Shown here piece by piece: positions 33,423 through 48,400 of a DNA stretch of 64,000 nt. The DNA is from Ectobius pallidus (taxonomy: Eukaryota > Arthropoda > Insecta > Blattodea > Ectobiidae), in NCBI GenBank assembly GCA_964059195.1, contig CAXKWD010000001.1, positions 121,639,751 through 121,703,750 of the forward strand, written 5' to 3'. Numbering within the stretch: the first letter of the stretch is position 1; each line of letters opens with the position of its first letter. Made by a program: the position numbers and the translations under genes. Below the pieces are notes generated by a model. That model saw only the letters and a program-made list of their open reading frames with translations. It did not search any database and had not been told where the DNA came from.

Positions 33423-36400
33423 ATGTTTTCAGGTTCATTCAAAGTAGTTTTGATAGTAGCTTTGATAAAAATGTCATTTTCGGAGGAGATTACCGAAATG
33501 ACAGGAGGATCGTCTACAGAAAGAACTAACAGTTCCAACTTCGAATCGCTCGAAATCAGGAACAAAACATTTGATCCCTCCTCAATGGAAACAGTAAATC
33601 AGACACAAATTATCAACATCACAGAGGATCCTATGATAAGCACTACCAAGAAGCCTCTGGTGTCATTTTCGGACCAAGTAGACGATGCACAAGAGAACTC
33701 ATTTTCAAATCCAATTGTCAACATTACCGAGGGTTTGATTAGAGGCAAAACCATGACGTCTGTTAGAAGTCATAGAACATTCTTCGCCTTCATGGGAATT
33801 CCATACGCCAAACCACCTGTGGGAGACCTAAGATTTCAGGTATTGTTTATCATAATTCCTACAGCCTATTACTCTCTAAAAATATTTTTTAAACATGAAT
33901 GTAGGAATAATTAGGACTCAAATGCATCCATGGGATAAATTGAATCACGTGTGTTTCTGGTATTCAGATTTCCTAATATAATTAAAGATGAATACGAATG
34001 TGAAAGAAAATACATCCTAACAAAGAGACGCTCGGGATGTCTTGATCAAATTTACCTGTTTGCTAAATCATTTCAGCCGCCGAAGGAAGCCCGACACTCT
34101 GGTAGAACTCCATTTTTCGCTTTGCTATTTAAAAACAGATATTTTTAGGAAAAGGTGAAAAATTCCCATGTCACCGGGAATTAAACCTGGGACTTTCAGC
34201 TTTCCGTGAAATTCTCAGTTGGTAAAATATCGCGATAGTATGTCTCCCCTTCTCAAAGGAACTTTTCTTTTTAAATATTCTCATATAATGCAAAGAGAAA
34301 CACTAAGATTTTGGGAGGGAGGGCTTCTATCTCTCCTGAAAACATGGTGCATTTCTGACGAAAACTCCACATTCGAAGGTCGAATTCAATACATCCTCAT
34401 GTGTGTTTATGGTGTACAGGTAAAGGGGGGCGGGAAAAGCGGACCGACTCTTGTAGCTGATTTCAGAGCCTTGTGATACGTAAATAAATGTAGGAGATGT
34501 AACGGAAACGTTTGTTTTCACAAGCATTGCAAATTACGTGAAATTATTTCTCAATTCAAGCAATGTTCAATTCAATACATTTTATTCTATCCTGTGAATG
34601 CCGCTAGTAAATTCATCAACATAATGTTAGTCCATCGCAGTCTATGTGTCAAATAACTATAAATAATTAAAAATGTATAACTTACTTATTATACGACTTC
34701 AGTTTTAATAATATTTTATAAATTAATTAAATTTTTATCATGAATATTGTAATTGGGTTTTCTGCTTGGAATATTCACAATTCTCTAAACGAATAAATAA
34801 ATAAATAATAGGCAATACGTATAATGCTCTTATAATCTTTGCTTGGAGTGTTTTGAAATCTTGTTAAATTGAGCTTGGCACATGAACAATTATGAGTAAA
34901 ACATTTCCAATAACTTACACTAAACGTTTCGGATATAGTTTTAAACTCTTTTTGTTTCAAATCATACAATCCGTCTAAAAATGGTATATTAATAGATAAA
35001 AACATAACTTCTCAATTCTATGCAAGTCTGGGTCTTTTCAAGCATTATATTACATCTCCATCTATCTTGACAAAATTTTGCAATGAGCTTCGAGGACTGT
35101 GTAATTTATATAGAGGTTTCAATTATTATAAAACTGATGTATTGTGTTCTGACAAGAAACATTTTATCTCATTGGTTACAGCCCCCAAAGCCGATGGACA
35201 GATGGTCAGGAATAAGAGATGGTACAGAGGAAGGACCACCATGTCCACAACTATTATACCTAACACACACTTTCCTTGGAGAAGAAAATTGTCTCTTTCT
35301 GAACGTATTCACTCCAAAGGTAATAATACCTAAATAATTATAAACCATATGTAGTGTCTTTGTATAAGCCCTAGTTTTTACAATAGTTAAGTTTCCATCC
35401 CGGTCTCACTAAAACGTCATTAATATAAAGTTGTTGCTACAAAATTTAATTAAAGTTAATGTTGAGAAATTATTAGGTACTTATGAGTAAAAAGTAAAGT
35501 GTTCCCTATTACAGGCCATGGAGGCCCAGAGGGTTCCAGGAGGTTCAGGCTTCCAGATTTTAGACATTCGGCACCGGCCGACTTTACCTCCAGGATTGCT
35601 CCTGGTACTCATTTCTTTAGAGGCGGTACTCATGAGTAGAGACCGGATTTTAAAGGGAATTCCTTTTTTTTATATTTCATCACAAAACGTGATAAAATTG
35701 AACTGGACATTACTGAGTAACTTTCAACTGCAAATGACCTGGTTTTAACGTCCTTTTTTTTTCCTTTTTTAGGCCCATTTCCCTTTTTTTTAGGAACTTT
35801 CCCTTTCCAGTACCTTTTTTGCTAATTTGTTTTGAAATATTCGTAAATTACCCAGTATTTGGTAATATGAAAACATTAAAAATTGTTTTCACTGATTCAC
35901 CATTGGAAAAATAATTCCTCCCAGCAGAATAGAGCGTTACAGGGAAATCACAGGCTTGCCATTATAACAAGGTGGGGAACATGGATTTCGTGTGCTATTT
36001 TCCTCTGTGAGAATTTCAACAAGATCAAAAAATTTCTTCAGTCAATAGATGTTACAGAATCAGCAGCTGTAGAGCAAGCAAAGGCTTTACATAAAACAAA
36101 GATGTATCTCTCTGTTGAATTTTTACACTCTCTTACTTTTATATCCCTTTTTTCCCACCTTTTTTTTGGCAATAATTTTCCCTTTTTTCCTCCTTTTTTG
36201 GGGGAAAATGTTCCCTTTAAAATCCGGTCTCTACTCATGAGTACATGCCCGAACCATGAATGTACCAAAAATGATAATCTGAGTTAAGTACATAGCTGGA
36301 AACTGTTAGTTTGCGAGATAGCAAATGTAGGCTAGTATCTTCATTATTTGGTAAGTTGTAGTAAGTTCGATTTGCACAAAACTACAGGTCTGCTTTATTA

Positions 36401-39400
36401 TCAGGCTAAATTAAAGGAAATAATGAAGTCCCTTATTTATAAGGCATGAAAATGAATTGAACTTCCGTCATTTACAAGGCACGAAAAGAAATTAAACTTC
36501 CAAAATAAAATAAAAACTATGCTTCGTAATGTAACGTGGGCTTCTACATCAGATGGCACATAATGTAGGTTTAGGTCGTATTAATAGGTCTTCACAGGAA
36601 GTAAGTTTCGGATATGTAACAGCAATTAATTCGTATTTTAATGATAATTCTTTCACACTGGCCGTGTGAGGGCTAAGGAGGGAAGATAGTCAGACTGAAA
36701 AATTGAATGCCACAACCAGGATCTGAACCAGGATCTTCGGCTTTCCGTGTCCCACAGTTGGAGAGTTTAATGTTGTACCGACATGTTGCCACGGTAGCTC
36801 AATTGGTAAGAGCAGCGGCACGGAGAGCCGAAGATGCTGGTTCAAATCCCGGCTATGGCAATGAATTTTTCAATTTGATCATACCTTTCCAAATCCGTAG
36901 TTTAGTGCCGATATATTAAAAATGAATGACAATAGCTAAGAATTTCTTGTTTGTTACAATTTTTGTAACGCGAATTTCAAAATGTTTAAAAAAGTTGCTC
37001 TTTCATAGAGTTAGCAAGGAAATCTTTATATACAATATCACTAAAACAAAATTATTTCACTTATTCAATTATTTAAATCCAAAGTTACTATTTTCCAGAC
37101 TTTTGATTTTACATACAAGATAGGCCTAGGCTATAGGATGTTAAGTTATATCACGCTATTCTTTACGAACCGGAAAGAGAACAAATTGACATTTGGAATT
37201 TGTATAACATTAAATTGAAGATTCCAGGGGATGAAGTTACCTCCTCCCAATTGAGTATTACAAGTAGAATATCCGATATAGAATAATTCACATGGATTAT
37301 TTATTTATTTCGGGTCTATTTTCATTCAACGTACATAAATGTATTCTAAAGCCAATGGTAAGAATAATTCTAATGTGGCATTCTTCACTGCGATTTAGAT
37401 AAAACCCAAAAAACCCCCTCAGATTGGACGGGCAAGGATCTGTGTCAGCAACATTCCGAATGAGACTCCATGACATTATAGCTTCAAACACCTCGGTTAA
37501 TTTTCAAATGTACACAGATGGATTATTTTTGCATTTCAATGTTAATTAATTTTGTCGCCATAATTGTAATATGAAAGCGTGATAAAGAGCATGTCTGCTC
37601 AACGTGAGCCAGTTAATAAAGAAATAACATATACCTGAAGTAAGAAACACGATATCTTTGCTCAGAAGATCTAATGTATTTGTAAAATTAGTTAATGTTT
37701 TGGTAATATTATAATTTGTATTTTTAATTTTTGATAATTCAAACACGGTTAACAGTTTTAAATATTTGATTTATATGCTGTGCATTTTATAAATATTTCT
37801 GTTTCTCTATAATGTAATTTCATTTCTAGCCCCTAAACACGAGCTTTGCTCATCTGGGGGATTTTGATTTTGTACCTTGAAAGAAAATGTTGTATATGTG
37901 CATCTATACTTCTCCGCATATAGTATTGACCCAACATTGTTTGAATTTTTCCCTAGGTCATTGACATAATTGATATACGTAGTATCGGTCCCAAAATGGA
38001 TCCTTGAGGAACACCAAGCTTAACACCTTTTTTTCTGTGAAAGTTTTGGGCACATAATTTTGGTTTATCTGGGAGATTTTGATTTTGTACCTTGAAAGAA
38101 AATTTGTATACGTGCATATATACTTCTGGAAAAAATCCTTTGAAGGATGTGAAGATTTTTCGCGACAAGAAATCACTCTTCCTCGTTCAGTTTTTTTGAA
38201 CTTGCAACCCTTAAGTTCAGAGACCATCACGCAGCCAATATACGCCAACAAGGGCGCGGAGGCAACACACCCTTATCTGAAGATGCACATATTGAAATAT
38301 TGAAGCTGCATTCAATATATGCAAAATAAATTATAAACTATCACACACTTAAGATTAGGCTACACGCAATTGTTCATATTTCTTGAAATCAGGCACCTTG
38401 CTTACAATGTTTAAGGATGGTAGAGGGTGAAATATTCACAATTTTCAGTAAAAATTATAATTTATGTTCGTTTGTTTCTATGAAAAACTGTGCATCTGAA
38501 TATAAATGTTGCTCTCAGACAAACTTAGGCCTAAGCATCTGTCTAATCGTGTGATATTTAAATGTTCAAAGATAAGTAAATAATGGATAACAAATCCAAA
38601 ATAAATACAAATCTTCAAAAATTATCTCTAGGCAAGACGAAAAATAGTATTAAAGTCTGTTTAATATTTTTTATAGAAAGCTGAGCACTTCGGAGGCTGT
38701 ATGTAAACATTTCCATCTTAACTGCACGCAAATTTTAAAACCATTTTCTCATATTTATATTTTCATTGCATTTATTTATATTCATAACTAAATGAGTTCT
38801 AAAAATTTAACTCAAAGAGTATGTAGGCTAAGTGATATGCCTATAGTGTATGACTAACCAAATAGAGCGTATGTGTTTTGATTAAACCAAAACTTTTTAA
38901 AAGTTAAAATTAATGTGAGGTAACATAATCACATCCCAAATTTACCACATAGGCCTATATATTGTAAATTTGTAAATATTTGTAAATTTCAGACGTCAAG
39001 TGAATACTTTTTTGGAACACAAAATATGGCATGATGGTTTTCTATATACGTCATTGAACCTATATAAACAATTTGGATTTTTTTAAATGCAAATTTGAAC
39101 GACAAGTCTCATTATGAAACATGAAAATATTTTATATTCTTTTTTGAATAAGTCTAATTAAAAATCTAATACACTGACTGGAATGAAACTTTTACACAAC
39201 ATTATTACAATGAATACGTACAAAAGCAATGAATCATATCTTTAAAACTGTAGAAAGTAGGCCTATAAGCACCAACCTCTACCCCACAAACATGATATAA
39301 AGAACACTCAAAAGGAATTAAATAACATTGTTTAGAAAAAACTCACTATTTAAACACTTCAGTCAATAATTGGTTAATAATACTCGTAATTAGTAACTTA

Positions 39401-42400
39401 CAAGAATTTAAGCAAACGACAAAGGAGGTAGAAGGGATTCAATATTTTAAAAGAGAACATACAGCATTACATTCAAGGAGTTGTGTTGTACTACATTATG
39501 CTTTTTATTTAATCTGTATCTTTACTTTGTCAATTCTTTAGCTTTCCACAAGGAATGATAGCCAACTTCTTCCCGTGATGGTATGGTTTCAAGGAGGAGC
39601 ATTTACAACAGGATCAAGCAGCGTTTCTGTTTATGGTCCTGACTATTTTATTGATGAAGACGTAGTGCTTGTCACATTTAACCATCGCATAGGCGTCCTA
39701 GGTAAGTACGATATCTCAATGGCAATATACTATTATAGACCCACCTTTCATTTAATGGGTTATACACATTTCTGAAAGGAACCATTTAACTGCCGTTGCC
39801 GTGATCGCGAGGAAATCTCACTTAAATTATGTGACAACATCGAGTCAGCAATTGTAAATATAAGCCTAAGTATAATATAACAACTTTTTATGTTGAAAAG
39901 TGCAGATTATTTGCCTTGTGTTAAAAACATCACTTGTAAAACACAGCTGCTTTATGTAAATTTTCTTTTGCGATTTAAAAATGATCTTCCACTTGCACAG
40001 TGACGATCACAGCAGTTAAAAATGAAACTACATGAAACAAGTACATTACTCTACAGTTCTTTAATTGCTCATCATGGGTGAAATTAAGTGCAAAAAGAAT
40101 TTTAATTAGTTTCCGTTTGTAGAATATGCTTTTCTCCCTAATTTTGTGGAATTTCAGAGTTGTGTCACAGTATAGTATAACAGTAGCGAAGCTCTAATGA
40201 AAGGAAAATGCATCCTTTTGACAGATCGTGCGACACTAGCACCCCAAGCAGTCAGCAAGACGGAACTAGCAAACAGCCATTTCCAGCATTGAAAAGATAC
40301 GAATATATGGCTGTATTTCTTCTTATTTTTAAAATTACCAGAACGAGATTATTACCGGAAAGGCATACTGGTGAACTCACCAAATCATAGACTTTATGGT
40401 AATGTAAAGAAGTTGTAGTTTCAAGATCGATGACATTGTATATCTTATAAAGTATCAGACCGGTTTCCGTCCACCATATAAGCTACATCCCTACATCTTC
40501 AAGAATTTCATTGACCTACTACTAACATATACTGTACTTACACTGAAAATTCTGACAAATAAGAAAACTTAATAATTTCAATAAGCATGTAGTAGTACTA
40601 GTTCAGAAATTAGGGGGGAAAGTAAAGTTCTATAGGCATATAGCACGATAGGCCTATGGTCAGTATCAGATGCAATAGCAAAACACTTTTGTCTTTTTCT
40701 TAATTTTGTTAAACACGATAAATTATTAAAAAGTAAAGGATTAAACACGTTATCTGTATTCTCGACAGTTTAATTTTGTTAAATTCAATTATATAGGCCT
40801 AACATAACCTCGTGTTAAAACATTTTCAAAATTAGTAGGGTCAGGTGGGGTATTTGTAAAGAGGCCTATATATTTAGAAACCTTTGCATCGTTAGGATTT
40901 TCATTTATGATATACATATAAAAATAATTAATTGTATATAGCATTTACAAGCCATTTTCTGCTCCTAAAATTAAAAGAAATAGGAGTAAATGCACTAGTA
41001 TGGATGCAAGCATGATAATCACAAATTTGCAATTTAATTTCACAAATAACTGTTTTTGCTTACCTCTCAGGATCTTTAGGGAACCTGAAGAAAGACAAAT
41101 CGGGAGAATTCCTTTGGCTGTTGGTGCAATTTTTAGCACCACAAGCATTTCCATAAAATATTGTTGACATTTTACATAAGCAACAATGCATGCATATTGT
41201 GTGGATCTTGCTCACCGCTACGAGCGCTGCCGTCGCGCCGGTTGAAAAAAACTGTATGGAGCTTCGCTACTGTTATACTATACTGTGGTTGTGTCATAAA
41301 TATTCAAGAGTCTCACCTCCCTTCAAATATGTGTCACTTGTTTACCTTAACTTCCAGTTTTGCAAAGCTTTTACATCATAACTGAAGAAAAAATAATATT
41401 TTAATGAAATTTAGCATAGATCTGTGGTTAAGCAATCAGAATTAAATAATGTACCAGAAGACTTTATGAGGTCCATGTAGTTTATTATTTAGTACATGTA
41501 GCCTATTAGTTCCGTTTTTTTCCTAAATTTCATTACTTTTTATAAAATTAAGAACACATTTACGAGGTAATACAAAGATAATAGTGTGTGTTGTAGATGT
41601 GGGCTTTACGAATAATGCAATATAGGATTTATTATATAGTAGAAATTATGAACTAGAATAGGCTACTAATATGTAAATGCTGACTGGCTGTACAAAATTA
41701 ATTTCAAGCCTACTCCTACTGGTTTATATTAAACTATATTAAACTATATAATCAAATATCCGGATAATTGGACAAATATTGAAAAATGGAATTTAAAAAT
41801 AAAAAATTGTAAAGTACTGTTACAGTATTTAAATAAAGTGTCGCATCATGAACATGTCGGTCAGAATCAGTTCTTTTGCTCCCAAATTGTTGATTGCTTT
41901 TTTGCAAATAATCGGCCCTGAAAGTGGGTTTCCAAATGCTCGCTGCTGAAAAAACCGCTTCAATACGGCCTCAAAGCGATCCGGATAATTGGTGATCCGG
42001 ATAGTTGGAGTTCGGGTAGTTGGAGTTCTACTGTATACAGAAGTATTTAATAATGTAGATATAGTGCGGATGAATGACGTCGCATTTCCTTTCAATAGGC
42101 CTGTGAGGTCCTGAAATATAGAATTTTGAAGTTATCTATCGCTTGTGAAAAGGTAGATCTTCTTCCATTCTTAACTTGTTTCACATATTTAACCAAAGAG
42201 TATTTCAACCTCTTGAAGAAAATTATAATAAATTCATGAGCTGAAAGAATAACAATAACAAAGCATTAGATTTCATCATCTTCAATTAAGAGATGTACAG
42301 AATACATTTCAGTCCCCAAAATTAAAATCAGGTGCAATTCAAAGAACCCTTCAGATATGGTTCAGCTTTTCCTTCTCCATTTCGAATATAGGCCTAAGTT

Positions 42401-45400
42401 ACATTATGATCATAGAAGTCTAACTTTTCCGAAATATGGACTGCAACATTCATTGCAAGGTTTATGTTTTAGGATTCTTGAGCCTTCAAAATGAAGAGGT
42501 TCCTGGAAACAATGGACTGAAAGACCAAGTATGGGTACTTAGGTGGGTACGAAAGAACATAATAAATTTTGGAGGAAATCCGCAAAAGGTCACAATTTTT
42601 GGGCAGAGTTCCGGTGCGGCCAGTGTACACTACCACTTACTTTCGTCTATGACTCAAGGTAAGATGACTTTACAAGAAAGCCACTGGTGTATACAGGCTA
42701 GTAAACGCATGTGTAATAATGCGTTAGTATTGCTTCATTTTGAAGTAAAATTAACTGTGTTCGAAAAGGAGGAAAATCATTACTCATATTTGAAATTACT
42801 TTAGCTATGTTTACAAAAATGTAAATATGCAATCAATTGTTTAGATTGACCTACTAAACTGTCAATGTTAACATAGGCGTTGAAAGGACATTTTTATTTA
42901 TGGATGCCGAGTCAGTTAATAAAGTCAATAAAACAAATATAATATATTAACTGTTGTTCAAGTATCTAAAATATGGCTACTTGGACAACACTCGAGGCTA
43001 AGTTTATTGGTTTTGTGGTTATTTAACGACGGAAGCGCAATGCAACTTAAGCCTGTAACCGTCATCTGTTAGACGGAATTTTGTCCCACAGGAGTTCTTT
43101 TATATGCCTATAATCAACAGACTGGTCTTCACATCTATGGCCACAGAAATGCTTTCAACCTGGACCTGGATCGAATCCGCGATTTTGGGCACAGAAAGCC
43201 AGCGCCATACAAACTGCGCCACCCAAACTGACTCTGAAGTAGATTAACATCTACAATGTTTGCCGACTCCCTCACTTCGGTCAATTTACTCGTGCAAGTA
43301 ATCTACCATAATCTAACGTATAATAAAGTTTATTCCAGATCAGCCTTTTGAATGTTAGCTGTAAAATTCTCCTAGTGAATTTATCGTAAGTAGTATTAAT
43401 TGTAGTATAAAAGTAACCCTACAATGAGGTTATTAATATTACGACATATTAAATTTCGATGTTCCCACCAATTTCGAGTTTAAAATTTCTGACGCATGGC
43501 TAGGCTCAAAGCGTGCCATGATCCGTGATGTTAAACCAGTGCGAAAAGTATTTTTTTTTTTGTGCGGGTGTAAAGTAGCTATAGTTACAATTCAACGGAA
43601 ATCAGTAAGTTAAGTAACAAAATTAGTTGTTCGTATGTCCGTTCCATGAATTATTATATAGGCCTAAACTACACATTTTCCGCAAGAAGTTTTATAATAT
43701 GTGGTAAATTACAACTCCTCAATATAACAATAACCCGCATATAACAATACAATCTGCTAGGGCCCACAAATATCGTTATACGGAGATTTGACTGCATACC
43801 AATAGTGGTTAACCTTACCTCTCAAGATCACAACCGATGAATAAGTGGAAAAAGGGTACACAAAAATCGTCTGAGCTCAAAGAAATAAGTATTTTTCGCA
43901 GGACTGTTTCATCGAGCGATATCAGAGAGTGGGTCTGCATTGAATCCTTGGGCCTTTCAATCACCATCATCAGCTCTGGAATTGGCCTTCAACATGTCCG
44001 AAAGTTTGGGTCCAAAAACCAACGATAAGAAAGAAGTGCTCGAAAGGCTCAAGAACGTCGATCCTAAGTGGCTGGTTGATTATATAAATAAGCTAAAGGT
44101 AATTATTGATTTAGGTCGACCTGATGCCTCTGTTCTTTCTAAGGGTGTAAGTCTTGCTTTGGGAAAAGACAGAGTAGTTCCTTCGTCTTTATAAAATATA
44201 TACTACGTCTTAAAACATGAAAATTAGTCTCGTTTGCAGTCTGTCCTTTTATCGCAATCAATAAGCAACTTAGTTATTGTCTTGATTGGAAAGAAATGAA
44301 AATGTTGAGCTAATAACAGTCAAATGCAGCCTTTATTCTCGAATGTAGAAATACTCTTCCTTTAACCCTCCGAAGATGAATTAATTTAGAATCAGAATCA
44401 TTGAATCAGTTGTATTAGGTGTCATTAACACCTTTAATAGTTTCGTAAGTGCATAGAAAACGCTTCTCTATAGAAATGTTTGCAAACAGGTAATATTGAT
44501 TGAGTTATTATGGCAGTGTATGCAGGCCAATAAAATGCTTAAAAACATTACAGTACCTTTTTCGTTATGCTGGTTATATTATATTCTGGTCAGAATCTTT
44601 CAAGACAGTAGAATGAGTATATATTTTCCGCTCTAGAACAGACTATAAAATAAACAAGTAAGTCCGTCTCGCTCTTACATAAATACTTGTAATGTATGGA
44701 GTGCTTTTTAAAGAGAGAATTATAGCAGTTGTAGTTGTTCAGATACGGAGATGTGTTGTGCTGGTCAATGGCACAGGTTGATACAGAAAGGAAATAAACA
44801 GTGATCATGATAAAATTTGTTCACTTTCCCTTTAATTGCTCATAACATTATATTTATATATGTATACCTTCTATGCTTTGTACCAAAATTTATATTATCA
44901 TAATATTGTCTTTGGATTTGTTTTAAGAAATTTTAAATTGGACTTTAATATTCAAAATTCCTTTCATACGGTATTTTTATCTAGAAAGAATTTGATTCCC
45001 ATAAAATACAGAGAGGAAAGCTTTTGATAACTGTATGCTCTATGGCCTATGCGACTGACTGATTTTCAGTCCTCTGACAGTAAAAAAGCAGTGATATTTG
45101 AAGACTAAGCCAAGGATTCAGATCTCACAATGATACCTTATTGTTGGTTATTTATATAATATATACATATATATGTATATATATATATATATATACATAT
45201 ATATACATATCTTTTTTAATCTGCTCCAATTCCCCGAATGAACTTATATATGTCGATTTACCGTCTTTTTTGTTGTAAAAGATTAATAAAACTGTATCCA
45301 ATATTAGACTGATAATTTACATTTATATATTCCTTATTTTGTGCACGAATTTGTACAAAAATATACTAATGTGTTTTACAGCAAAGAAATGGAGCAATAA

Positions 45401-48400
45401 TTGGCCCAACGGTAGATAACATTAACGGAAGTAGTGGTGTGTTTCTGGCAGACTTGCCAATAAATCTCATCAAAAAAGGAAAATTTCACAAAGTACCTTA
45501 TATCATAGGAGTGAATGACGAAGAAGGCATTCTATCTGCAAAATGTAAGTTATTCTTCATTTGTATATACAAATTTGTACTTTTTAATTCCAGCTATGGA
45601 CGGCAAACCACTTTTAAGGCGGTAAAATTTCATCAATGACACTTGGATATGATCGAGCTGTAAGAAATAATTACTAATGAATTGGCTCAAATTAGCACCC
45701 CAAGAATGCCTCAGCTTGAAAGTAACCCCTATGGACTTGTAGTTGGAAAGTAGCCCGATTCTCCGCTCCTCCCCCAGTATCATTACCGGTGGAAGAGAAC
45801 TGTGATAGTGATTCTTTATAGACATAACATCAACAGTGTAGGATAGATATACTCATAACTATAAGCATGGAATTTAAGGATCGTCAGGGCAATTAGCCCC
45901 TCTTCCAAAACCCCGCATCTAGTGGCCAGACAGTGACCAATTGCAATATATATATATATATATATTTATATACACACAAACACAATCTAAATATCTTAAA
46001 AACTATCGTTCACGCGCATCTATTCATATGGAATAGCGAGTGACAATTTGTTTTTCAGATAGCCTACCTACACCGCATAAAATTTAATTAATTTAATATT
46101 ATCTTTTTAAGAGTTCTCTGTTTGATTTCATATTCTGGTAAATAAATAACATTTAATAAATAAAATCCTTATTGTGGGAAAAGCTTTGTTTGTCTTACTG
46201 AAGATACCAAATCTTATATACCGGTGAGAGACTAGTCGGAATAATTATCTTGGCTTCAAGGAAGGTCTCATTTATTTAATTGTATATCTTTATTATTTTG
46301 ATAGAATTTACAAGTACGTTAAAAATGGTTTATTACTGCAATAATTCCATCGAACCACGGGAAGCCGTTTCTCAAAGTCACATTTACAGCTGAAGTGAAC
46401 GACATGTTCATAGTTAAGTAAACAGACGTGTATATATATATATAAGAAATTTGCTAAATTAGCCAAAGGTACATAGGCCTAGTTTACAGCACGCCTAATA
46501 AAGTCCTTAGCAGCTACTGACAGAAAATGATAACTTTTCACTAACCCAAAGCATTTTTGGTATTAAATAGAAAAATGGAAGCAACGATTAAAGCATACAC
46601 GCCCAAAGCTAAATTTGTTAACTAGTTGCTAGTCACTAAAATAATTATTTCAGTTTTGAAACACCCATAGTAGTACCAGTTTGTTTCTATATCCTACCAA
46701 GATACAAAATTAGGCTATATTTATGAAATAAATGAGTAGAAATCGTTCACTATAAATATCAAATAATTGAACAATATCTGTGCTAATAATACAGTGGATG
46801 ATGTCATAAATTTTTCTTACAGTTCTGAAGAGAGCAAAATGGCTTCTACTTATTATGCCGGTTTCAATGAACTTCGAACTGACGCTTCGTTACATTTTTG
46901 GAACGAAAGTACGAGATGTACACAGCATGGCTAAAGATATGGAGAAATATTTCTTCAATAACACTAAACCTAGAATACTTCAGTACATAGATGTAAGTAT
47001 ATAAATGTACAGACTATAAATAATTAAGTACTGAATATCAATTTATTTATTCTATATTTGCTTTAATTTATTAGATGCCTAGTGGACAAAGTTTAACAAT
47101 ATGATACTGTATTCATGTGGAACATATAAGTTAATATAAAAGGACCGTATTACATGAAACAAAAAAAGACAAAAAATCTTGTCCAATTTGTACAGAAAAA
47201 GGCCAGAAGAGGAGCATTATCGAAATTATAAAACAAAAACTTCTTGGCTCTACATCCCTGGAGGGATTAAGCCTACCATCCAACCTATGCGTCATCTACC
47301 ACAGACAGATGGCAGGATTGAGAGCAAGCAGTCAGCATGCCAACACCCACGGCCGTTAATGATGATTTCCGAGACCGGAGCCGTTCCTTTTCAATCAAGT
47401 TTCACGAGGCTGAGTGAATCTCGTTCCAAACCTCCCCACACCAGAAAAATTGGAGGATGTAGCGGGAATCGAACCCAGGCCTGTGGGTCCATAGCCAGAG
47501 ACGCTAACCATAAGACCATTGATTGTTGAAATATTCACTAAAACGAAAATCATTAAGGCTGTATAAATGATTGCTAAAATGGCCACAGAACTTTTCAAGC
47601 CAAAGTAATAACTTACGAGCTAGTGAATCCTACAGATATTGTGAAGCGTTTCTCAGCGATTGTAGATTAAATTTAGCCCCCTTGACTATATATACATATA
47701 CATATATATAGATATTCATTTTGAGTTGATTTGAATATATATATGTAATATATATATATATATATACATACATATACATAAAATTATTCATTTTTAGTTG
47801 ATTTAAATAAATATTAAACCTATTTTGCGTTAAAATCTACTTAATGAAATCGGCGGTTCTTTAAATGTGTACAATTTCATTTACACCTTCCACTCTTAAT
47901 TTTTTCGCTATTTATACCTTTATTTTATATTTGGATCATTTGTATTGATATTTTTCTTTGTTTGGAATTGTATTTGTGATTTTTAAATAGCATGTAACAT
48001 CTTCACGATACTTATGGCGCATGACATTTATTATATTAATCGAAAGATAGCCTATTTTCGATACGAATTTCTTCATATCTTTCCCTATGCAGTAGGGATT
48101 TGGGATATTCAAGAGCGAATTCCGGAATTTCCATGACTTTATAACTTAACATATTTATGTTGGATGTAAATAGGTAAAAAATGACATTTTGTTATAGACA
48201 GGCTCCTAAACCTAAATAAAGCAGAAAAATAAGGAAAAGGCAGAGGAGGTAAAGGTGTAGTTTAAGTGAGGACGCTTTTTCTCTTGGTGAAATAATATCT
48301 GTTCCCCATCTATTCGACTATTCCATCCTTTATTTTGAACAATATATGTATTTAAATGTATGGTAGTTTACTCCTATTTTTAGGCATTCATTTTCTCCTT

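Noticed and set aside
36788..36860. A tRNA-like cloverleaf that might be a functional tRNA gene
   Set aside because: The same module occurs at 52290-52362 and in inverted form beside both, inside a repeat with shared ends, so it is repeat-derived. The anticodon stem has a mismatch.
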